NCBI GenBank assembly: GCA_004295565.1
Contig: AP019416.1
Location: 3,906,001 to 3,970,000, forward strand
Reading direction: 5' to 3'
DNA from: Vreelandella olivaria
GTDB lineage: Bacteria; Pseudomonadota; Gammaproteobacteria; Pseudomonadales; Halomonadaceae
Length of the DNA: 64,000 bases
In this document: piece by piece, positions 43,846-52,657 of the stretch
How positions within the stretch are numbered: the first letter of the stretch is position 1
How the letters are laid out: each line of letters opens with the position of its first letter
The notes under the pieces: model-generated
Database searches by the model: none
The model's input: the letters and a program-made list of their open reading frames with translations, nothing else
Told to the model about the DNA's origin: nothing
Made by a program: the position numbers and the translations under genes

Positions 43846-44228
43846 GAGTCTGTTTCCTTTTGAGGGGTCGCAAGGCGTATAGGTCTTATTTTACTCTTAC
43901 ACCAAAAGCAAATAAAAGAATATAAAATTTATTTTTTATTCCCTTGGGGAATATAGTCGCTCTAGATTTCTAGATTAGCACCAAAGCCACCACCAATGAG
44001 GGTTCGTTTACTAACCAAGCTAAGCAAGAAGGCGGCGAAAAAAGCTAAGAGAGCGTTGCCGAAAATTAATCAAAATCAAACTGTTAACGAACACCCAGAT
44101 CACTACTATGCCAGGGTTCGCAGAAGATGAGATCAAAGCGCTGCGTCAGGCCATAAAGCCTTAGCCGCCACAAACACGAGCAATTTCAAACCCTGCATTC
44201 AACCAGCAAGCGCCGTGCTGGCACCAAT
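43846..44228. other. Intergenic region upstream of the ABC operon
   Basis: A 383-base gap that is AT-rich near 43890-43950, where the ABC operon promoter probably lies. It contains two TCTAGA palindromes two bases apart at 43961-43974. A plus-strand 18-codon frame at 44109 (MPGFAEDEIKALRQAIKP) has no convincing support as a gene. Confidence 0.5.
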
Positions 44229-44423
44229 TCAGTGATTCAACATCACCAGCGTATGCTCACGCTGCTGCTTAATAGCTGTGTCTAGAATATCCAGTAATGC
44301 CTGATAATCATCGGGCATCGTATCGTTCAAACCGTAGGTTTCGATACGATCAATGGTAGTTTGGGTATCGCGGATAAGCGTTTCCAACTCTTGGATCACG
44401 TGTTCATGTTCATCGGGCTGCAT
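44229..44423 (-). CDS. Small helical protein of the flagellar block, unknown
   Basis: A 64-residue acidic, helical protein starting MQPDEHEHVIQELETL at ATG 44423; a GTG at 44435 is an alternative. Residues 8-35 show heptads suited to a coiled coil. It directly follows the gene at 44447, downstream of flagellin on the same strand. Size and location suggest a FliT-like chaperone or regulator, but I do not recognise a family. Confidence 0.55.
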   Translation of the reverse strand: MQPDEHEHVIQELETLIRDTQTTIDRIETYGLNDTMPDDYQALLDILDTAIKQQREHTLVMLNH

Positions 44424-44446
44424 GGTCGCACTCACTTCGCGCGGGT

Positions 44447-44799
44447 TTAGTGGCCTTGCTGTAGGCGCTGCACGCGGTCATAAAGCTGTTTGGCACTATC
44501 AACCGCCACGCTTTCGTGTATGTCCAGGGTGAGCAACAAATCCTGGCGCGGGTCATTTTGACGGTTTCAAGCTCGTGATGATAGCGATTGAGTAGATGCT
44601 CAAGGTTCATACGGATCATGGTCAGTTCGAGCTGAAACTCTACTTGTAATTTAGTATAGCGTTCAATCTGTGCGGGCAGTGTACTGGTCTCGATAATTTG
44701 TTTTAACGTATTCTCGACAAGCGTTTCCACCGCGTTAAGCTTGGGAACGACATCGTTGACTAAACTATACGCTGAAATAGTCTGCACATTGTTGCTCAC
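44447..44799 (-). CDS. Small helical protein after flagellin, unknown, one frameshift
   Basis: About 117 residues from a GTG start at 44799 (SNNVQTISAYSLVNDVVPKL), with AGAG upstream. It is strongly helical: VETLVENTLKQIIETS and YTKLQVEFQLELTMIRMNLE. An indel near 44560 hides the last 40 residues, which read DLLLTLDIHESVAVDSAKQL and stop at 44447. Its start lies within the base of the fliC terminator. No family is recognised; a flagellar chaperone is possible. Confidence 0.5.
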
Positions 44800-44811
44800 A
44801 TCAACTCTAAA

Positions 44812-44838
44812 AAACCGGCCCCACAAGGGAGCCGGTTT
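44812..44838 (-). terminator. Flagellin terminator
   Basis: AAACCGGC pairs with GCCGGTTT about 50 bases after the fliC stop. On the minus strand the stem is followed by a T-tract (TTTTAGAG). It separates fliC from the two small genes downstream. Confidence 0.8.
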
Positions 44839-44889
44839 ATTGTACACCTTAGCGATAGAGAATATTCCCTACCAACGCTAAGCTTCAGA

Positions 44890-46608
44890 TTAACCCAGCA
44901 GAGAAAGAACGTTCTGCGGGATCTGGTTGGCCTGGGCCAGTACTGAAGTGCCCGCCTGCTGCAGAATCTGCGCGCGAGTCATGTTGGCTACTTCTACCGC
45001 GTAGTCAGCATCTTCGATGCGTGAGCGCGCAGCTGAAAGGTTAGTCTCGTTGGTGCTCAAGTTGGTAATTGCAGATTCAAAGCGGTTCTGAATCGCACCG
45101 AGGTCTGAGCGCAGAGAGTCAACTTGGTTCAGAGCAGCGTCCAATGCTTTCAGCGGATCTTCAGTTTTTGTGCCAACCGTTGTTGCTTCTTTTGTCAAAG
45201 CACCTTCACTGTCAACAAAATACTGATTGGCAGATGCATCTGTAACATTGCCGTTCTCGCGCACAAACAGCTCAGTATCGGTAGTGGCGGTATCAACTAA
45301 TGTGCCTTCAGCATTAACGTATACAGCGTCACCACTAGTGGCTTCGACTACGCTTCCATCATCGTTAATAATAATGTTTTCAGGTGTTCCAGCAGACTGA
45401 ACCGTTGTTTCGATAAACTGGTTATTATCATTAGCAAAAGTAGCCAGTTGCGCTGCAGTTACTGAAGCACCGCTGACAGTTACAGCATTATCAGCTGCAG
45501 CATTCGAGCTTAGGGTGGGGCCGCCCTCAATAGCGAGTTTGGAATTACCGGCAGCGCCAGCATCAGCAGCAATCGCTGCAGTCAGGTTGGTCGCGGTCGC
45601 AACGGTACCGGAGCCACCATCATTAAGTGTCAGCTCATTTGCGGCACTCAAGTACATCTGGTTGCCATCACGGTCAGTGATATTGCCAGTGCTATCTACC
45701 AGGATATCCTGCGAACCACCACTGAAGGTATAGGTAGCCGCTTTCGGAGCATCGGCTGTACCAGTTGCGAGCGCAGCAGCATCAGCTTCAGCAAAACCAG
45801 TGACGTCAAAACTTAGGTTTCCAGCACCGTCACTAGTAAATGTTCCGCTTACCGCACCACTGTTGTAACCAAAGGAACTAGCAGTTGTGACAGCTGTACC
45901 TGTACCATCGCTAGTAACCGCAACAGTATCAGCAGCCGCTAACTTAGATAGCACATCGCTAGCTTTTGCTGCGGTATTATTTTGCTGCAAGGTATAATCA
46001 CCAGCACCGGTAGAGACAGCCACATTAGCTGCAAGCTTCAGGTCATCTTCGGTTGCTGCTTTATTGGCGACTTCAGCTTTACCATCCACATTGAATCCTG
46101 AAAGATTCAATGTTTTAGCATTGATTTCTTTTAGGTCGACAGTAATAGCCTGACCATCATTAGCGCCTACTTGAATTTTCAGCCCTTGATCAGAAGCCAG
46201 TACTTTTACGCCGTTAAACTCTGTCTCTTGAGAGATACGGTTAATTTCATTCAGACGCTGACCAATTTCGTTCTGGATAGAGGTCAAGTCGTCTGAAGAG
46301 TTGGTACCGTTTTGCGCCTGAACAGATAATTCACGAATACGCTGTAGGTTGTCATTAACTTGGTTTAGCGAGCCTTCCGCGGTCTGCGCTAATGAAATAC
46401 CGTCATTAGCGTTACGCTGTGACTGCGCAAGACCGGTAATCTGGGCGCTCATGCGGTTTGCGATGGCTTGGCCAGCAGCGTCGTCTTTGGCGCTGTTGAT
46501 GCGCAGGCCAGAGCTCAAACGCTCCATGGAAGTCTGCAGAGCATTTTGCGACTTGCCCAGGTTTTGCTGGCCGATCATTGATGTGATGTTGGTATTGATC
46601 ACTGACAT
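44890..46608 (-). CDS. fliC: Flagellin
   Basis: This is an intact 572-residue protein, the flagellar filament subunit. The D0/D1 N-terminus MSVINTNITSMIGQQNLGKS and SMERLSSGLRINSAKDDAAG are standard. The C-terminus IEDADYAVEVANMTRAQILQ and QANQIPQNVLSLLG are also standard and include the FliW/FliS-contact region. Residues 170-480 form a long hypervariable D2/D3 insert rich in Ala, Thr, Asp and Gly. It contains three copies of a 30-residue motif (301-330, 411-441, 446-475). No Cys is present. A FliA-type promoter lies 72 bases upstream and a terminator follows. Confidence 0.97.
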   Translation of the reverse strand: MSVINTNITSMIGQQNLGKSQNALQTSMERLSSGLRINSAKDDAAGQAIANRMSAQITGLAQSQRNANDGISLAQTAEGSLNQVNDNLQRIRELSVQAQNGTNSSDDLTSIQNEIGQRLNEINRISQETEFNGVKVLASDQGLKIQVGANDGQAITVDLKEINAKTLNLSGFNVDGKAEVANKAATEDDLKLAANVAVSTGAGDYTLQQNNTAAKASDVLSKLAAADTVAVTSDGTGTAVTTASSFGYNSGAVSGTFTSDGAGNLSFDVTGFAEADAAALATGTADAPKAATYTFSGGSQDILVDSTGNITDRDGNQMYLSAANELTLNDGGSGTVATATNLTAAIAADAGAAGNSKLAIEGGPTLSSNAAADNAVTVSGASVTAAQLATFANDNNQFIETTVQSAGTPENIIINDDGSVVEATSGDAVYVNAEGTLVDTATTDTELFVRENGNVTDASANQYFVDSEGALTKEATTVGTKTEDPLKALDAALNQVDSLRSDLGAIQNRFESAITNLSTNETNLSAARSRIEDADYAVEVANMTRAQILQQAGTSVLAQANQIPQNVLSLLG

Positions 46609-46679
46609 GGTGGTATTCCCCTTTCTATAAGACTGGCCATGTGGCCCGCTGTTCGGCGTGTTGTGCGCCGTTATACTAA

Positions 46680-46706
46680 TTAACGGCAGGGCGAGGGGGA
46701 TCTTTA
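46680..46706 (-). promoter_or_regulatory. FliA (sigma-28) promoter of fliC
   Basis: On the minus strand TAAAGATC, then 11 bases, then GCCGTTAA closely match the sigma-28 consensus TAAAGTTT-N11-GCCGATAA. It ends 71 bases before the flagellin ATG and is 59 bases from the IS30 end, so it was left intact by the insertion. Confidence 0.85.
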
Positions 46707-46764
46707 GGGCAAGCTGTAAAAAAAGATGTAAACGTTGGTAACTGAATAGTGACGGTTTTCATTC

Positions 46765-47866
46765 CCTGAATTCAACTAATAAGTGCAGCACCCGCGGTTT
46801 CTAGTGCTCCTGAATATTCTCCTAAGAACACCTGTGCTGGGGTTCGGTATCCCAGCCGCTTCCTGGGTCTATCGTTCAGCTTGTGAACAATGCGTCGCAG
46901 CTCTGCATTAGTCACCTTCCGAAAGTCTGTACCTTTCGGAAAATACTGCCTGATCAGGCCGTTGGTGTTCTCGTTTGTCCCACGCTGGCCTGAGCAGTAA
47001 GGATCACAGAAATACACGGAGGCGCTAACCGCTTTTGCGACCGTCTCGTGGTCTGCAAACTCCGAGCCATTGTCTAGCGTGATCGTCTTCACCGCGCCCC
47101 GACGAGGCTTAAGTAAACGAACCATGGCTCTCTGCGTTAGTTCTGCCGTTACCTTTGGCAGACGTGCCGCCAATAAGTAGCCACTTCGCCGCTCTACCAA
47201 CGTCACTATCCCCGCTTGCTTATGCCCATAAAGCACCGTGTCGCCTTCCCAGTGACCGATGGTGAGGCGTTTTTCGATAGCAGGCGGCCGATGCTCTATC
47301 CCCACACGCTTAGGAATCTTGCCGAGTCCTGCACTTTTGGCATGGGCACGATGTTTACTGCGACGCTTGGGCTGGCGGAGATGTCGCCACAAATCGCCAC
47401 CCTTGTCCTTATCGTCCCAGATCAACGAATAGACCCATTGATGACTCACCTCTATCCCCGTCAACGGCGCCATAAAACCGCTAATCTGCTCTGGACTCCA
47501 TTCTTCCCTAAGCCTGTCAGCTACAGCATTGATCAGGCTAGGGAGTCGCTTTGTCCACTTCCAGGCAGAGCGGCGTCTCTGATCGCTGTAACGCTGCGCT
47601 TGTGCGGGTTCATATCCCTTGGCCCCCGAATTACGTCTCAGCTCACGGCTCACGGTACTGCTGTGAATGCCAAGCTGTTGAGCAATCTGACGTTGGCTCA
47701 ATCCTACATCCCTATGGGCAAAAATTTGATATCGTTGTGCCTGGGTCAGTTGTCGGTATCCCATACTCTGCTTCACTTTGGTCGGTAAGGCGGAGAGGGT
47801 ACCGCTGCTGGCCCTCCTGCCTCTACCGTATGATCCAAAGTGCTGCAGTTATTCTATGAATTCAGG
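46765..47866 (-). mobile_element. IS30-family insertion sequence, complete
   Basis: The element is 1,102 bp. Imperfect 27-bp inverted ends are at 46765-46791 and 47840-47866; both begin CCTGAATTCA inward and share TGCAGCAC at the inner end. They flank one transposase gene. TTC is duplicated on both sides (46762-46764 and 47867-47869), a 3-bp target duplication within the IS30 range. Both ends and the gene are intact, so the copy may be active. It sits between fliD and fliC without breaking either. Confidence 0.9.
46772..47776 (-). CDS. IS30-family transposase
   Basis: An intact protein of 334 residues from GTG 47776, or 330 from ATG 47764. The N-terminal helix-turn-helix (LSQRQIAQQLGIHSSTVSRE) binds the ends. 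The DDE catalytic core is visible as GHWEGDTV (Asp), TLDNGSEFADHE (Asp) and NENTNGLIRQYFPKGTDF (Glu), the canonical IS30 spacing. It fills the element, starting close to one inverted repeat and stopping inside the other. Confidence 0.95.
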   Translation of the reverse strand: MKQSMGYRQLTQAQRYQIFAHRDVGLSQRQIAQQLGIHSSTVSRELRRNSGAKGYEPAQAQRYSDQRRRSAWKWTKRLPSLINAVADRLREEWSPEQISGFMAPLTGIEVSHQWVYSLIWDDKDKGGDLWRHLRQPKRRSKHRAHAKSAGLGKIPKRVGIEHRPPAIEKRLTIGHWEGDTVLYGHKQAGIVTLVERRSGYLLAARLPKVTAELTQRAMVRLLKPRRGAVKTITLDNGSEFADHETVAKAVSASVYFCDPYCSGQRGTNENTNGLIRQYFPKGTDFRKVTNAELRRIVHKLNDRPRKRLGYRTPAQVFLGEYSGALETAGAALIS

Positions 47867-47895
47867 TTCTTAAGCTAGAAGACGCCGAATGCTTA

Positions 47896-47959
47896 AGATT
47901 GCTTCGCTGCGCTCGCAATTACACTTCGCAACCCCAGATTGCTTTACTGCGTTCACAAT
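47896..47959. repeat. Two degenerate 24-base GATTGCTTCGCT-type repeats
   Basis: AGATTGCTTCGCTGCGCTCG at 47896 recurs as AGATTGCTTTACTGCGTTCA at 47936, each followed by CAAT, 40 bases apart. They resemble the dispersed GATTGCTTCGCT...CGCAATGACG palindromic repeat common in many bacterial genomes. They lie between the IS30 end and the fliD terminator. Confidence 0.6.
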
Positions 47960-48010
47960 GAAACTGCCTTGATATCGCAGCGACCCCGTCGCGGTGGCCT
48001 TCACTTCAAA

Positions 48011-48043
48011 ATGACAAAACAGCGCTGGGCGCTGTTTTGTCAT
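48011..48043 (-). terminator. Terminator after the second fliD
   Basis: A perfect 15-base stem, ATGACAAAACAGCGC with GCGCTGTTTTGTCAT, around a TGG loop, 26 bases beyond the fliD stop at 48069. It insulates the fliD copy from the IS30 and fliC. Confidence 0.88.
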
Positions 48044-48068
48044 ACTTGAACAATAAATGTTTTTAGCG

Positions 48069-49457
48069 CTACTTCTTACGTCCTAACTGGGAATCCATGG
48101 CGTCAAACTGTTGCGTGAGGTAAGAGCTCATGCTGTTCATTTGGGCAATCATGCCATCCAACTGACTGAACTGGCTGCGGTAACGGGCCATGGTAGCATC
48201 AATTGATTTTTCCATGCGTTCAAACCGAGTATCTAGGCTTTTACTCGATTTTCTGCCCCCGTAATAGCCCCCTTGAGGACACCGTTAGTGCCTAGCATCT
48301 GCGCTACTGACGCCTCTAGCTTGCCGGCTAACCCACCCTCTTTTTATCGCCAGCAAAAAAAGCGCTTAGTGCTTGGGGGTTATTGGCGACTAGGTCGCTC
48401 AGCTTGGTATCGTCTACTTTTAGCTTACCGTCTCTCTCCAGCGAAATACCTAGCTGACTCAAGGTAGATAGCTCACCACCTTCCACGCCCCCGGTTAATA
48501 CGCTGCGCAGGCGCGATTCGATCGTGCGCACGGCGTTATCTCCCAGTAGCTCACCGGCGCTTTCACTGTCACCACTGAATGACGTTTGCTTGGCGATAGT
48601 GTCTTTTAAATCGTTAAACGCTTTTACAAAACCGTTAATCGCCTCGCGCTGCTTTAAGGTATCGCGTTCAATCGTCACCGTACTGGTTGCTGTCTCGCCT
48701 TCAGCAACAGTGATTTCCGCTAGGTTGAGCGTCACCCCCTGAATGGCGCCTTCAATTTGGTTCTTGGCATTGCTGATGGCAATACCATTAACGCTTAACT
48801 GGGCGTCTTTACCAGCCTGCTTAGTAACTGCATCTTCACCAAAAGGCCCTGCCACACTGGCACCACCGGCATCGACAAAGCTAAAGCTACCGATCGAGGC
48901 TTCAGCGCCAGTGGTTTTAGAACTCAGTGCCAGCCGGTAACCCTGGCCGTCATTGATAATGGTGGCATTTACGCCGGATGCTTTATTAGCGTTAATCGCA
49001 TCACGAATCTTGTTTAACGAGCTACCGGGTTCAATAGCGATATCCATCGATTCGCCGCCACCAAAGGCTAACCTAATAGCGGTTGCACCCTGCAGATCAA
49101 GCGCTTGGTCTTTTTTATCAACACGGCTGGAGGCGAGCGTGCCAGACGTCGCCAGTTGACTGACTTCTACCCGGTAACTGCCCGGCAGTGCCGTGGCGGT
49201 TGTGGTCGCTTTAACCGCATCGCCACGCACATTGGCGGAAAGACTTTGGTACAGTTTGGGATCGTTGAGCTTACCCAAGGCATCTTGAAACGCATTGAGC
49301 GACGCTTGTAGCTGACCATAAGCGGAGATTTTGGCTTGTTGGTCTTTTTTCTGTTGGGTAATAGGGGCGAGCTTGCCACGCTCTGCTTCTTGTAATTGAT
49401 CCAACAGGCCAGTCAGGTCGAGACCCGAGCCAACGCCTAGGAGGTTATCGTCGCCAT
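48069..49457 (-). CDS. fliD: FliD flagellar cap protein, second paralogue, frameshifted
   Basis: FliD caps the filament and guides flagellin folding. ATG 49457 (AGGA 9 bases upstream) reads MATITS and meets a false stop; one missing C at about 49438 restores GVGSGLDLTGLLDQLQEAER. The main body has ISAYGQLQASLNAFQDALG, VNATIINDGQGYRLALSSK and IEGAIQGVTLNLAE. A second indel near 48340 and another near 48255 expose the tail YRSQFSQLDGMIAQMNSMSS and YLTQQFDAMDSQLGRKK. The reconstructed length is about 463 residues. It closely resembles the intact copy at 49658 throughout, so it arose by tandem duplication. Confidence 0.9.
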
Positions 49458-49535
49458 GCGGGGTGTTCCTCAGTGCAAAGGGCTAAACCAATATAAGTAC
49501 GCACATACTGCTTGCGTTAAAATATGATAATAACT

Positions 49536-49562
49536 CTATCGACTGAACAGAAGGCAACTTTA
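49536..49562 (-). promoter_or_regulatory. FliA (sigma-28) promoter of the second fliD
   Basis: TAAAGTTG, 11 bases, GTCGATAG on the minus strand: a near-consensus sigma-28 site, 79 bases before the ATG at 49457 and downstream of the first fliD's terminator. The second copy therefore has its own promoter. Confidence 0.82.
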
Positions 49563-49604
49563 GCGCTTTTCTCGCGCTAACCGGGTTGTTTTATTTTCCT
49601 AATA

Positions 49605-49631
49605 AAAACGCCTGCTTAGTGCAGGCGTTTT
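49605..49631 (-). terminator. Terminator after the first fliD
   Basis: AAAACGCCTGC pairs with GCAGGCGTTTT around a TTAGT loop, 27 bases after the fliD stop at 49658. A T-tract follows on the minus strand. Confidence 0.9.
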
Positions 49632-49657
49632 GTAGTATTGATGCGTGGCCGAGTTGA

Positions 49658-51019
49658 TTAGCTACGACCTAGCTGCGCATCCAGGGCATCGAACTGCTGG
49701 GTAAGGTAGCTACTGGTCTGATTCATTTGCGCGATCATGCCATCCAGCTGACCAAACTGGGAGCGGTAACGAGACATCGTTTGCTCAATTGATTGTTCCA
49801 TGCGGGTATACTGCTCTACCAGAGATGCTTTGCTGTTTTCCGCCCCAGCGATTGCACCTGATACGCGGCCATTGGAACTCAGCAACTGCTCGATAGTGGT
49901 ATTAATTTGCCCTGCCATACCCGCTTCTTCCGTATCGCCTGCGAAGAAAGTTGAAAGCGCTTCTTGATTGTTGGCAATGGCATCGTTCAGCTTGCCTTCA
50001 TCAATCTCTAGCTTGCTATACCCAAGCCCGCTATCGTACTTCTGTGAAATACCGATATCGCTAAGGATAGAGAGCTCACCGTCAACCACCCCACCCAAAA
50101 CGCCACGCAAGCGTGATTCGACGGTGCGTACAACGCTGTCGCCCACCAGCTCCCCGGCCTCGCCTGTGTCGGAGTTGAAGCTGGTTAGATCGCTAATCGT
50201 ATCTTTAAGATCGTTATAGGCATTTACAAAACCCGTTACTGCTTCGCGAACCTTTAGCGTGTTTTGTTCTACTTTAACAGTGCTATTTCCCTCTTCTTGA
50301 AGGTTTAGCGTTACGCCCTGGATAGCACCTTCAACCTGATTGGTAGAGCTGGTGATATCAATGCCGTTAACGGTAAGCGCTGCGTCAGTGCCGCTTTGTA
50401 GTGTGTTAGCGGTATCGGCCGTAAACGGTGCCGTTCCATCGAAACTGAAATCGGCAATCGAGGCATCCGCGCCAGTTTCGCTAGAGCTGAGCGCCAGGCG
50501 GTAATTGGTACCATCATTAATGATGGTCGCATTGACGCCAGAGTCTTCAGTGGCATTAATCGTATCGCGAATATCCTCCAGGGTACTGCCTGACGCGATA
50601 TCGATCTCTTGGGTGGAACCATCAGCAAAGTTCAGGGTTAATTTTTGGTCAGCGGCCGTAATGGCTTCATCAGCAGCTGCTACCCCTTCTGAGGCGAGTG
50701 TGCCACGAGTGGCCAGGGTGTCAACGGTAACGTTATAGCTGCCAGGCTGCGCTTCCTCATCGGCAGCAGCCGTGATGGCTGAACCACCCACGCTAGTGGA
50801 GAGGCTTTCGTAGAGGGCACTGTCGTTGAGTGCTTCTGCCGCGGTTTGAAACTGCGAAAGCGCGCTCTGCAGCTGCCCATAGGCGGAAATCTTGGTCTGC
50901 TGGGTTTCCTGCCGCTCCACAATGGGAACAAGCTTCTCTTTCTCGGCCTTTTGCAAGTCATCTAACAAACCGTTGAGGTCTAAGCCTGAGCCAATACCTA
51001 GTGATGAGATGGAAGCCAT
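49658..51019 (-). CDS. fliD: FliD flagellar cap protein, first paralogue, intact
   Basis: This is an intact 453-residue protein. The N-terminal D0 segment is MASISSLGIGSGLDLNGLLD, followed by ISAYGQLQSALSQFQTAAEA. The middle holds VNATIINDGTNYRLALSSSE and VEGAIQGVTLNLQEEGNSTV, the FliD_N and FliD_C junction. The C-terminal coiled coil reads YTRMEQSIEQTMSRYRSQFG and ends SSYLTQQFDALDAQLGRS. It has its own FliA-type promoter and terminator, so it is a single-gene unit. The two copies differ most in the surface domain between residues 70 and 260. Confidence 0.95.
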   Translation of the reverse strand: MASISSLGIGSGLDLNGLLDDLQKAEKEKLVPIVERQETQQTKISAYGQLQSALSQFQTAAEALNDSALYESLSTSVGGSAITAAADEEAQPGSYNVTVDTLATRGTLASEGVAAADEAITAADQKLTLNFADGSTQEIDIASGSTLEDIRDTINATEDSGVNATIINDGTNYRLALSSSETGADASIADFSFDGTAPFTADTANTLQSGTDAALTVNGIDITSSTNQVEGAIQGVTLNLQEEGNSTVKVEQNTLKVREAVTGFVNAYNDLKDTISDLTSFNSDTGEAGELVGDSVVRTVESRLRGVLGGVVDGELSILSDIGISQKYDSGLGYSKLEIDEGKLNDAIANNQEALSTFFAGDTEEAGMAGQINTTIEQLLSSNGRVSGAIAGAENSKASLVEQYTRMEQSIEQTMSRYRSQFGQLDGMIAQMNQTSSYLTQQFDALDAQLGRS

Positions 51020-51101
51020 ACTTTACCGTCCTCTTTTATAACGTCATCACGCTACTGATTACACTGTTCGTGAAGAAATTTATCATCGTATTAGTTATTA
51101 A

Positions 51102-51128
51102 CTATCGACCATCTGAAATTAAACTTAA
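51102..51128 (-). promoter_or_regulatory. FliA (sigma-28) promoter of the first fliD
   Basis: On the minus strand TTAAGTTT, 11 bases, GTCGATAG, a good sigma-28 match with correct spacing, 83 bases before the fliD ATG at 51019. Confidence 0.78.
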
Positions 51129-51146
51129 ACCTTTTTCGCTCACCGC

Positions 51147-52485
51147 CTAATCGTGGCTTCTCTCATGGTTTCTCCGCCCCACCCCTATGTACCGCAAACC
51201 TGCTTCTTCAACAGCGCTTGGCGTGTACAAATTACGCCCATCAATGACGACTTTTTCAACCAGCTGATCGGCTAACCACTTGAAATCGACACTACGAAAC
51301 TCTTTCCACTCGGTGCAGATCACTAGGGCATCGGCACCTTTCACAGCCTGAATCCGGTCACCTGCCAGCATTAGGTCATCCCGTTCGCCATAGATGCGCC
51401 GACACTCCGCTATCGCTTCAGGATCAAACGCCTGCACCTTGGCACCTGCTTGCCAGAGTGCTTCCATTAACGTGCGGCTTGGGGCTTCACGCATATCGTC
51501 GGTGTTGGGCTTAAAAGCCAAGCCCCATACCGCAATGGTCTTACCGCTTAGATTGCCCAGATTATCTTGCAGTTTTGTGAACAGGGTTTGCTTTTGGCGT
51601 AAATTCACCGCTTCAACAGCGCTAAGCAACTCCGGGTATAGCCTAGCTGACGCGCAGCGCGCTCTAGCGCCTGGACATCTTTGGGAAAACAGGAGCCGCC
51701 GTAACCACAGCCAGGGTAGATAAAGTGGTAACCAATACGGGGGTCGCTGCCAATCCCACGGCGTACGTCCTCCACATCCACTTCGAGCCGTTCGGCAAGG
51801 TTAGCGATTTCGTTCATAAAGCTGATTTTGGTGGCAAGCATGGCATTGGCGGCATATTTGGTGAGCTCGGCAGCCCGCACGCTCATAAACATCAGCTTTT
51901 CGTGGTTGCGATTGTAGGGGCGTAGCACTCTTGCATACGTGATTTCACGCGCTCGCTTTCAGTGCCGACGATAATCCGCGCGCCGCGGGTAAAGTCTTCA
52001 ATCGCTGCCCCTTCTTTCATAAACTCAGGGTTAGAACAGACATCAAACGCGAGTGATTCACCGCGCTGTTCCAGTGCATCACTGATCACGGCGTGGACTT
52101 TCTCGGCAGTACCCACAGGCACAGTAGATTTATCAATGACCAGCTTATAGCTATCCATATGCTGGCCAATCGTGCGCGCTACCTCTAGCACATAGCGAAG
52201 ATCGGCACTGCCATCTTCATCGGGCGGCGTTCCCACCGCGATAAATAGCAGTTCACCACTGGCTACCGCTTGAGCAGCATCGGTGGTGAAGCGTAAACGG
52301 CCCGCCGCTATATTGTGGGCAACGATGGTACTTAGCCCTGGCTCAAAAATCGGTACATCACCGCCATTAAGCTGTTCAATCCGCTCAGCATTAACATCCA
52401 TACAGGTGACTTGATGGCCTACATCGGCTAAACAAGCGCCTGCCACAAGGCCGACATAACCGGTTCCGAATACACTGATATGCAT
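51147..52485 (-). CDS. ugd: UDP-glucose 6-dehydrogenase, two frameshifts
   Basis: This enzyme oxidises UDP-glucose to UDP-glucuronate with NAD, feeding exopolysaccharide or LPS sugars. The Rossmann start is [20 protein letters not shown]. The catalytic Cys is in [18 protein letters not shown]. The C-terminal NAD/UDP domain has [19 protein letters not shown]. Indels near 51905 and 51620 break it into three frames. The reconstructed length is about 446 residues. It is upstream of fliD on the same strand but not clearly in its operon. Confidence 0.95.
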
Positions 52486-52582
52486 GACTTATTGACTCGC
52501 TAAAATACGTGACGACGAGCGTAGCACATTGGCTTAACGTTGATGAGTTCAATAACGGGAGAGCACCACCGAATGATAGACC

Positions 52583-52611
52583 TTGGTCTAACATCGACCT
52601 TGGTTTATAAT
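52583..52611 (+). promoter_or_regulatory. Sigma-70 promoter of the orphan gene at 52658
   Basis: TTGGTC, a 17-base spacer and a perfect TATAAT, followed about 47 bases later by the ATG. This is the clearest housekeeping promoter in the window. Confidence 0.8.
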
Positions 52612-52657
52612 GCGCTGCAACAAGCCCGATTTGGTGCTGACCGCTGGAGAACATGTG

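Noticed and set aside
44109-44165. An 18-codon plus-strand peptide upstream of the ABC operon
   Set aside because: No clear ribosome site, no flanking signals and no conservation evidence.
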